From positions 1-64,000 of the forward strand of contig NZ_PNYB01000024.1 in the NCBI RefSeq assembly GCF_002879855.1: DNA of 64,000 nt, in the 5' to 3' direction. Positions 57,976 to 64,000 of the stretch are shown here, piece after piece. The notes under the pieces were generated by a model. It searched no databases. It was given only the letters and a program-made list of their open reading frames with translations, and was not told the DNA's origin. How positions within the stretch are numbered: position 1 is the first letter of the stretch; each line of letters starts with the position of its first letter. Source of the stretch: Trinickia soli. Its GTDB lineage: Bacteria > Pseudomonadota > Gammaproteobacteria > Burkholderiales > Burkholderiaceae. The translations under genes and the position numbers were made by a program.

Positions 57976-58704
57976 ATGCGTCGCATCTGGACGGCCGCTA
58001 TCGTCGCCCTGCTTCTCGCCGTCAATGCAAGCGCCGCGCGCGCCAGCGATTTTCTTTCGTTGGCCGCGCGCTGCGCACCCAATGTCGACGGGCATACGCT
58101 GGCCGCGCTCGTCAGTGTCGAATCGGGCTACAACCCGTATGCGATCGGCGTCGTCGGCTCGCATCTCGTGCGCCAACCCGCCTCGCTCGACGAGGCCCTT
58201 GCGACCGTCGACAACCTGACGCGGCTCGGCTACAACTTCAGCCTCGGCCTCGGCCAGGTCAATCGCTATAACCTCGCGCGCTTCGGCGAATCCGTCACCT
58301 CGATCTTCGACCCCTGTGCAAACCTGCGCGTCGCGGCGTCGATTCTCGGCGAATGCTTCGCGCGTGCGGCGCGCGTCGAAGCCAACGAACAATACGCGCT
58401 GCGCAAAGCACTGTCGTGCTATTACAGCGGCAACTTCACCACCGGATTTACCGCGGGCTACGTCGAACGCGTCGTTTCCCATGCACTCGACGATGGGCAT
58501 CACGAGGTCGCCCCGATTCCGCTCGCGCCAGGCGGGGCTGCGCCGCCCTCTTCGTCGGCCGCGCGCGGCGGGCCTGCCCGCGCCGCGCTTTCCCGTTCGA
58601 CGCGCGGTGCGCATGCATCGCGGTGCGCGCCCGGCATCGTCGTACTGTCCGACTGCGTCAGCGATGGTCTGCCCCGCAATGGCACCGTCAAGATCCTGCG
58701 TTGA
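57976..58704 (+). CDS. lytic transglycosylase, VirB1/IagB-like
   Basis: A 242-residue secreted protein with a signal peptide (cleavage near ARA-SD). The lysozyme-like domain has the catalytic Glu in VSVESGYNPYAIG, then SLGLGQVNRYN and FDPCANL...ILGECF, closest to VirB1-type enzymes of type IV systems. Its C-terminus is a Pro/Ala/Arg-rich tail. It opens the peptidoglycan for the secretion apparatus. Position after sctR supports a T3SS role. Confidence 0.88.
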   Translation: MRRIWTAAIVALLLAVNASAARASDFLSLAARCAPNVDGHTLAALVSVESGYNPYAIGVVGSHLVRQPASLDEALATVDNLTRLGYNFSLGLGQVNRYNLARFGESVTSIFDPCANLRVAASILGECFARAARVEANEQYALRKALSCYYSGNFTTGFTAGYVERVVSHALDDGHHEVAPIPLAPGGAAPPSSSAARGGPARAALSRSTRGAHASRCAPGIVVLSDCVSDGLPRNGTVKILR

Positions 58705-58745
58705 ACCGACATGAACGGCGGCATCGAGCGAAACCGCCCCACGGT

Positions 58746-59696
58746 TCATCGATGCGTGGAGCCGCCGAGCAGAAACGCGAGATGCGTGCGATTGGCCGCG
58801 CCATATCGGCGACGCAACAGACGCAGGTGATAGTCGACATTGTGCGGCGTCGTTTGCAGACGCGCCGCGATCTGCTTGTCCGACAGCCCACCGACGAGAC
58901 ACGACAGAATGCGCGCCTGCATCTCGGTCAGCGTCTCTTTCTGAACAACATCGGGCGCGCCGACTTCGATAGCGAGGCGCCTTGGGTCCGACGCGAAGCG
59001 ATGCAACGACAAACCGAACGCGAGCGCCTGCACGAACACATGTTCGGCGATCCATTCGGCACCTGTCCGGCCAGCCGCCAGGCTGACGACGGCGCGCACG
59101 CCGCCAGGAGCGGTGGGAATGCTGAACATGACGCCGCTTTGAACGCCTTCGCACTCGAGCGCCGGAAACAAACCGCGTAACGCTTCCGGCGAGCCGTCTC
59201 GACGCCACGCGCGCAGCAGCCAGTCGAGATCCCAGACGAGCGGCACGCTCGACGCGCTGACTGCGGCAAGGCGCGGATCGAGCCCGCCGTAGCCGCCTTC
59301 GATATACTCGCGGCCGAAGTGATGCGGCGCCGTGTCGTCGAGCGCCCATGCGTGAGCCGTCAAACGGTGTTCTGCCCGCTCATCGACCCGTGCATAGGCG
59401 AGCGCGCTAAAGCCCATGACATGCAACAGCGCGCGCAGCAAGCGCGCCCGTTCCTCCGGCTCCTCGGCCGACATCAACTGCACGGCGACCACCATCTCCG
59501 CGCGCAGTGCCGCGGCTTGCTGCCCGAATGAACCCGCGAGCCCGAGCCGCGGGGGCTCTGCCGCCGCGCCGCGAGAGCATCGGCACGCCGTATCGAACCG
59601 CTTTTTTGCATCGCCGCGTGAGCGCGCCGCGATGCGTTTCGTTACCTCCTGCGCGAGCCATAGCTCGACGCCGCAGCATTTCGTTCTCGTATCCAT
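58746..59696 (-). CDS. LuxR-family regulator C
   Basis: A 316-residue protein. The ligand domain has LDPRLA and PLVWDL (D70 and W85), with Phe in place of W57 and Tyr61 kept (HHFGREY). The C-terminal helix-turn-helix has LSDKQIAARLQTTPHNVDYHL. The start is uncertain: the ATG at 59696 is chosen because a GGAAA lies before it; an in-frame ATG at 59750 is also open. It converges on the lytic transglycosylase gene, with 41 bases between stops. Confidence 0.82.
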   Translation of the reverse strand: MDTRTKCCGVELWLAQEVTKRIAARSRGDAKKRFDTACRCSRGAAAEPPRLGLAGSFGQQAAALRAEMVVAVQLMSAEEPEERARLLRALLHVMGFSALAYARVDERAEHRLTAHAWALDDTAPHHFGREYIEGGYGGLDPRLAAVSASSVPLVWDLDWLLRAWRRDGSPEALRGLFPALECEGVQSGVMFSIPTAPGGVRAVVSLAAGRTGAEWIAEHVFVQALAFGLSLHRFASDPRRLAIEVGAPDVVQKETLTEMQARILSCLVGGLSDKQIAARLQTTPHNVDYHLRLLRRRYGAANRTHLAFLLGGSTHR

Positions 59697-59808
59697 TTTC
59701 CAGACCGACGACACTTTCGACACACGCTGACCGAGCGCGCAGAAGCGCATGGCAGCGCTGCCGATTGAATGTACCGGCGTGGACAATGCATCGATATACG
59801 AATTCGTC

Positions 59809-59829
59809 GTCTCGCTATAGCTGCGAGAC
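59809..59829. promoter_or_regulatory. inverted repeat upstream of regulator C
   Basis: GTCTCGC (59809-59815) and GCGAGAC (59823-59829) flank a 7-base AT-rich centre, 113 bases upstream of regulator C. A dyad of this size fits a LuxR- or LysR-type operator. Confidence 0.45.
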
Positions 59830-59891
59830 ATACACGTACGCACGACGTCCGCGCAAACGTTGCACCACGCGGATCCGGCCATGCACCATCG

Positions 59892-60830
59892 TCATGCGAG
59901 GTTGACCCGATGTTCGCTGACGATCGCGCCGAGCGCATCGCGCAGCTCGCCGGCAGCCGACGCCACGCAACTGCGCAGCGATTCGGCGAACGGCCCGTCG
60001 AGGGTCTTGCTGGTGCCGAGCAGCTTCACTTCGAACTGAAGTTCCGGCGAAAGCAGATAGGCGTGTAGCTCGCCCGGGCCGCCTGCCACGGCCGTGAACG
60101 TGTCGAGCAGCGCATAGCCGATGCCTTGCGTGACAAGGGCCCGCGCGATGGAATAGGTTTGCACGACGATGTTGGCCTGCAGCCCCAGGCTTGCGTGCTG
60201 CAATCGCTGACCGATCAGCGAGCCGAGCGGCGTACCGTCGTGTAAGCGAATGAAAGGTCGATCCGCGAGATAACCGAGTTCGCTGAGCGGCGCCGATTGA
60301 CGCAGCAGCCGCGGCCAGCCGATCGGCGTCGCGAGCACCATTTGCCCCGTCGACAGTACGTGCGCCTCGATGCCCGGCACCGCGGGCGGCGACAGGCAGA
60401 TGCCGAGATCGACCGCGCCGGCGCGCAACGCGGCGACGACCTCGTTCGTATGCAACGTCGCCAGTTCGAAGGCAGCGTCCGCATGGGTGACGAGCATACG
60501 TTCGATCGCGCGCGGCAATACGCTGTTGGCCAGACTTGGCGTGACCGCGAGGCGCAGCGGCGCACCACCGCGGCGCACGGAAGCCGACGTAAAGCGCAGT
60601 TTCTCGATGGCGGCGAACACCTGCTCGACTTCGGGATAAATCGACTGCAGTTCGTTGGTCGGCACAAGGCGCCCGCGCACGCGTTCGAAAAACTTGAACC
60701 CGGCTTGCTGCTCGGCGTGCTGCAGCGTGCGTGAGACCACGGGTTGCGATACATGGAGTAAATCGCCGGCTCCGCTGATCGAGCCCGTGATCATGATTGC
60801 TCTCAGCACTTCAATGTGGCGCAGCCGCAT
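59892..60830 (-). CDS. LysR-family regulator within the luxR array
   Basis: A 312-residue LysR protein. MRLRHIEVLRAIMITGSISGAGDLLHVSQPVV-like sequence forms the DNA-binding domain (about residues 2-60); the ligand domain contains PLRLAVTPSLAN and DLGICLSPP. The ATG at 60830 gives the standard N-terminus. It stands between regulators C and D. No metabolic gene accompanies it, so a role in T3SS control is inferred from position only. Confidence 0.85.
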   Translation of the reverse strand: MRLRHIEVLRAIMITGSISGAGDLLHVSQPVVSRTLQHAEQQAGFKFFERVRGRLVPTNELQSIYPEVEQVFAAIEKLRFTSASVRRGGAPLRLAVTPSLANSVLPRAIERMLVTHADAAFELATLHTNEVVAALRAGAVDLGICLSPPAVPGIEAHVLSTGQMVLATPIGWPRLLRQSAPLSELGYLADRPFIRLHDGTPLGSLIGQRLQHASLGLQANIVVQTYSIARALVTQGIGYALLDTFTAVAGGPGELHAYLLSPELQFEVKLLGTSKTLDGPFAESLRSCVASAAGELRDALGAIVSEHRVNLA

Positions 60831-60955
60831 GGGAGAAAGCGTCTTCTCAACAAGAAAATGAGTAGGGAGAATCTTACCTGCCACGCACGCGCAACGGCGC
60901 ATCTCTTACCGACACCTTTCGAATTGAACGAAGGCTCGGGCAGGCATAGCCAAGG

Positions 60956-60966
60956 TTCGTAGTAAT
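60956..60966. promoter_or_regulatory. TTCGTAGTAAT word upstream of regulator D
   Basis: The 11-mer TTCGTAGTAAT, identical to 55074-55084, lies 128 bases upstream of the regulator D start and 125 upstream of the LysR gene. Confidence 0.45.
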
Positions 60967-61094
60967 ACACGGTTGAAGCGAAGAAAACCATAGGGCGACT
61001 ACTGGATCATGCTTCGCACGAAAGCTGCCGCCGCTGGGATACTGTGACCTCACTCTTTGGCGTGCGGGGGCGCGCCTTCCCCGGAGCAAGAAAT

Positions 61095-62030
61095 ATGAGT
61101 CAGTATGGCATGAGCGATACGGATACCGATGTTTCGAACTTCCAGGTCTTCGGCGACGTCGATCTCGATAGCGCTGCCGAGGTTTCCCTCGACTCGGACG
61201 CACCCGACGGGCAGCGTCTCGCCGGTATCGCACACGACCTGGCGAAAGCCGGCAACGCACAGGAGCGGCACGCGCTGCTGCGTCCGACACTGCGCGCGGC
61301 CGGCTTCGATTCGCTGTGCTACATGCGCGTCTCGCGCATCGGCGACACGATCAATCGGCTTATCTACTTCAACGCGTTCTCGCCGGCCGGCTGGGCCCAG
61401 CGCTATCTGCGCGAGCGCTTTTACGAAATCGATGCGCGCCTTGCCTATTCGTGCCGGCACGAATGGCCGATGCTCTGGGACCTATCGTCGATCGCTACGA
61501 ATGCGTCACAGCCGGGCGCCGGCACTTCGTCCGGCGCCTCCGCGGCTGCACCGTCCACGCAGAGCCCGGCCGCGACGGCGCGCGCTACGCGCCTGACGAC
61601 GGCCGCCCGCGAGGCAGGTATGCTCTCGGGCGTTTCGTTCGGGCTCGGCACACCCGATGCGCTCGACACGTGCATCGTGATGTTCTCCAGTTCGCAAACG
61701 TCCAAGGCTCGTTTGCCCGACATGGCGATCGGACATGCCTACGCGCTCGCGGTGGGCTTGCACGAATTTCTCACGTCGCGCGCGCCGCGACTTCAGCGTG
61801 CCACCTACTGCACGGAATTGAGCGACATTCAACGCTCGATTCTCGAGCTCGTCACGCTCGGCATGAACGACAAGGACATCGCCGAGCGTCTTGGCACCTC
61901 GCATCACAATGTCGATTATTACCTGCGCCAACTGAAGAAGCTTTACCACGCAACCAATCGCGTGCAGCTCGCGTACATCGCAGGCCGCGTGCTCGGAGCG
62001 CCCGTTACGAGCTGCGGCGCAAATTCGTAG
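61095..62030 (+). CDS. LuxR-family regulator D
   Basis: A 311-residue protein closely resembling regulator B: GWAQRY, EIDARLA (D70 followed by Ala instead of Pro) and PMLWDLS. A roughly 25-residue Ala/Ser/Pro-rich loop interrupts the ligand domain near residues 140-175. The helix-turn-helix has MNDKDIAERLGTSHHNVDYYL. The ATG at 61095 follows CCGGAGC. The stop codon falls inside another TTCGTAGT word (62024-62034). Confidence 0.87.
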   Translation: MSQYGMSDTDTDVSNFQVFGDVDLDSAAEVSLDSDAPDGQRLAGIAHDLAKAGNAQERHALLRPTLRAAGFDSLCYMRVSRIGDTINRLIYFNAFSPAGWAQRYLRERFYEIDARLAYSCRHEWPMLWDLSSIATNASQPGAGTSSGASAAAPSTQSPAATARATRLTTAAREAGMLSGVSFGLGTPDALDTCIVMFSSSQTSKARLPDMAIGHAYALAVGLHEFLTSRAPRLQRATYCTELSDIQRSILELVTLGMNDKDIAERLGTSHHNVDYYLRQLKKLYHATNRVQLAYIAGRVLGAPVTSCGANS

Positions 62031-62334
62031 TTCTACAGATGCGCCGGATCCGCGCAGTTACGAACCCCAGGTAACAGCCGGTTCGAACCACAGTCCGGCG
62101 CTCGATTCAGTTGAACCAAGACATCCGAACGAGCCACGGTTCGGCAGTCGACCAGACAAGGACCAGCGCTCAATCGATCGCGCATCGAAAATCAACGTCG
62201 AAAACGGATCCCCAATTCATCGCGCAATGAAACTCTTTAACCCATTCGATCCGCGATGTTTCTTGGCTCTTTACGCCACGCACTCCCAATTTCCCGGCCG
62301 CACGACGAGGGTGCGCACTCGCGCGCTTTACGCT
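62031..62334. other. intergenic region between convergent regulators D and E
   Basis: About 300 bases with scattered TTCG words. I see no gene, RNA element or clear terminator. Confidence 0.35.
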
Positions 62335-63126
62335 TTACGCCTTGCGCCATCCCCACCGGGCTGCAAAATAAGCGAGCTGCGCACGATTTTCGACGTTGAA
62401 CAATTTCTGCAGGGTCTTCACGTGGTGGGTGACGCGGTGCAGCGACGCCGAGATTTCCGCGGCAATTTCATGATCCGACAATCCCATCACGAGCCGCTCG
62501 AGGACGGCCGCTTGCTCTTGTGTCAATTCAATGACACGCGCCTGCCGGGCACGGTCGTCGATGTAAGGCTGCATGAGCCGGCTGATGGTCAGGCTTATCG
62601 CGAGCACGCCCCCCATCACGCGATCGTCGATCCAGTGGGTATCGCCCGCTTGCGACGTCAGCCCGACGGCAACGCGCAATTCAGCCCGCGGCGCCGGCAA
62701 TCCGAGGATGAGGCCGCAGAGCATTCCATGTGCGCGCAAGCTCGATAAAAGGTTGCGCACACGCGGCTCATTCACGTTCGGCCCCGTCTCCAACTGATCA
62801 AGATTCCACGTGACCGGCAAACCGCTTTCCCGCAAGGTTGCAAGCCGGGGATCGGTTTCATAAAGCCGATTCTTCAAATAAGCCGTCGTAAATGCAACAT
62901 TTCCCATCTCTCGCATGACGTAGGCGCGCAAGATGCGCCTGCCAATCGTTTCGAGCGCCAAATAAGAAAACGTCGAAAAGCCCTCTTGTTGCAAGCGCTG
63001 GCGGCATTCGCGCAGCTCCGATTCGTGCCGTTCGGCGTCGAAGCCCGGATCCACCTGGCGCAGATACGCAAACGCGTCCGCCTGCGAGAACCATACAAGC
63101 GTTGGAAATTCGTCATCAATTGTCAT
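62335..63126 (-). CDS. LuxR-family regulator E
   Basis: A 263-residue protein. Ligand domain core ETDPRLA and PVTWNLD, with Phe in place of W57 and Tyr61 kept (AFTTAY). The C-terminal helix-turn-helix LSDHEIAAEISASLHRVTHHV deviates from the NVDYH signature shared by the others. The ATG at 63126 is chosen because it follows GCGAGG and starts the family domain; the upstream in-frame ATG adds a Lys/Arg-rich leader. Divergent from regulator F. Confidence 0.83.
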   Translation of the reverse strand: MTIDDEFPTLVWFSQADAFAYLRQVDPGFDAERHESELRECRQRLQQEGFSTFSYLALETIGRRILRAYVMREMGNVAFTTAYLKNRLYETDPRLATLRESGLPVTWNLDQLETGPNVNEPRVRNLLSSLRAHGMLCGLILGLPAPRAELRVAVGLTSQAGDTHWIDDRVMGGVLAISLTISRLMQPYIDDRARQARVIELTQEQAAVLERLVMGLSDHEIAAEISASLHRVTHHVKTLQKLFNVENRAQLAYFAARWGWRKA

Positions 63127-63253
63127 GAGTAGAGAACCTCGCCTGCCGGTATCGTTTTTTTTACGTTTATTATTACGCGATGTTACGCGCGCCAACACGG
63201 TTACATCAAACAACGCATGGTGCGGCAGCATGAATCCCGATCGGAGGCTCTCG
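63127..63253. promoter_or_regulatory. divergent promoter region of regulators E and F
   Basis: A 127-base gap with an AT-rich core around 63155-63178 and repeated TTACG words (63161, 63173, 63183). It must contain both promoters. No TTCGTAGT word is present. Confidence 0.45.
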
Positions 63254-64000
63254 ATGCATCACCCTGCATTGCGCCAGGATGAGTCGGCGCTTGCGCCACT
63301 CTCGCGTACTTGTGGTTCCGACCCGGCGGCGGCGCCGCGCTCCCGGCCGATCGAGGTCGTCTGGTGCAACGACCCACGCCAGCTCTGTGCAACGGCGCGT
63401 CATACGCCGCGCTTGGGGATCGCCGCCGCCTTGGCCGCAGCGCAGAATGCCGCCGAGCGAAGCCGCATAGTGAACGGGCTGTTGCACCTGATCGGTTTTT
63501 CCACCTTTGCTTACTTCGGGCTCGAAATCGTGCGCGAGCGGGTCGAACGGCTGTTTTTGCACGAAGCGTTCACGCCCGGCACCTACCGCGGCGAATACGT
63601 GCGCGAGCGGTATCACGAAGTCGATCCGCGCACGCATGCGGCGCGCAGCGGAAGATTACCGCTGATTTGGGATTTGCAACAGTTGCGCGCACAACCATCT
63701 GGCGCGCTGCAAAGCGATGACGCTCAAGAAGGATTGGACGGCTTTATCCGAACGATGCGCGACGACGGCATGCGCAGCGGCCTCATGTTCGCGATGTCGA
63801 TCCCGGGTACCCGGCTGCACGCGTTCATGAGCTTCACGGGCCAGCATCGCACCCGCGATTGGATTACCTCGACCACGCTCGAGCAGGCGCTGTCGATCGG
63901 CATGTCGGTCCATTCGATTGCATCGCAACAATTGACGAGCGCCGCGAGGGATAACACGTCGAACGGCCTGACGCAGTTCGAGCGCGAGTTGCTGAGGGGC
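63254..64000 (+). CDS. LuxR-family regulator F, cut by the window end
   Basis: An open frame of at least 249 residues that continues past the window. The ligand domain is recognisable: GFSTFAYFGLE, then TYRGEY (Tyr in place of W57, Tyr61 kept), EVDPRTH and PLIWDLQ. The helix-turn-helix begins just before the edge with LTQFERELLRG. The ATG at 63254 is preferred over 63230 because GGAGG lies six bases before it. It is the sixth LuxR-type gene of the locus. Confidence 0.8.
   Translation, partial: MHHPALRQDESALAPLSRTCGSDPAAAPRSRPIEVVWCNDPRQLCATARHTPRLGIAAALAAAQNAAERSRIVNGLLHLIGFSTFAYFGLEIVRERVERLFLHEAFTPGTYRGEYVRERYHEVDPRTHAARSGRLPLIWDLQQLRAQPSGALQSDDAQEGLDGFIRTMRDDGMRSGLMFAMSIPGTRLHAFMSFTGQHRTRDWITSTTLEQALSIGMSVHSIASQQLTSAARDNTSNGLTQFERELLRG

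Overview
The window looks like chromosomal DNA of a high-GC betaproteobacterium of the Burkholderiaceae (Paraburkholderia/Trinickia/Caballeronia-like). The indications are the hemP, bfd-tonB and FtrABCD iron genes, an imuA-imuB-dnaE2 cassette, a DUF3563 protein, a patatin/3-hydroxybutyrate dehydrogenase pair and type VI and type III secretion genes. Names rest on reading the proteins by eye; no database was searched.

Layout. (1) 1-4.5 kb is accessory DNA ending at a tRNA-Ser(GGA) gene. It holds the 5' end of a vgrG, a tssF broken by a 16-bp tandem duplication, an AlpA-type regulator, a frameshifted DUF1643 gene and the N-terminal stub of a tyrosine recombinase next to the tRNA 3' end. It reads as the decayed edge of an integrated island. 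(2) 4.7-41 kb is mostly housekeeping DNA: a DHA2 efflux pump, an acetate-type symporter with acetyl-CoA synthetase, a DMT permease, class I fumarase, bacterioferritin, glutamate racemase, Fur-linked iron genes (bfd, a 20-aa membrane peptide, tonB, hemP, ftrABCD), a LysR/pirin/OsmC group, uvrB, tyrB, polyhydroxybutyrate-related genes, rlmJ, cueR/copZ and an SOS-boxed imuA-imuB-dnaE2 mutasome. (3) 41.4-64 kb is a type III secretion system (T3SS) locus. The minus-strand run, in transcription order, is sctV-S-C-D-(F)-I-J-K-L-N-O-T-U; the plus-strand run is sctQ-sctR-lytic transglycosylase.

The most striking feature is regulatory. The T3SS is bordered and interspersed by six different LuxR-family proteins (autoinducer-binding-like domain plus LuxR helix-turn-helix) and one LysR protein, with no luxI synthase in the window. 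All six share a ligand-domain core and an unusual V-(D/T)-(Y/H) recognition-helix signature, but they differ at the pocket positions that define acyl-homoserine-lactone receptors. A shared TTCGTAGTAAT word lies upstream of at least two of them. The T3SS has further oddities. SctU lacks the NPTH self-cleavage motif (HSAN instead). The candidate needle gene is followed by a strong terminator-like hairpin. SctQ has a well-placed internal start. No needle-length regulator, gatekeeper, translocon, chaperone or effector is visible. I read the block as a T3SS controlled by an array of LuxR solos; this is inference.
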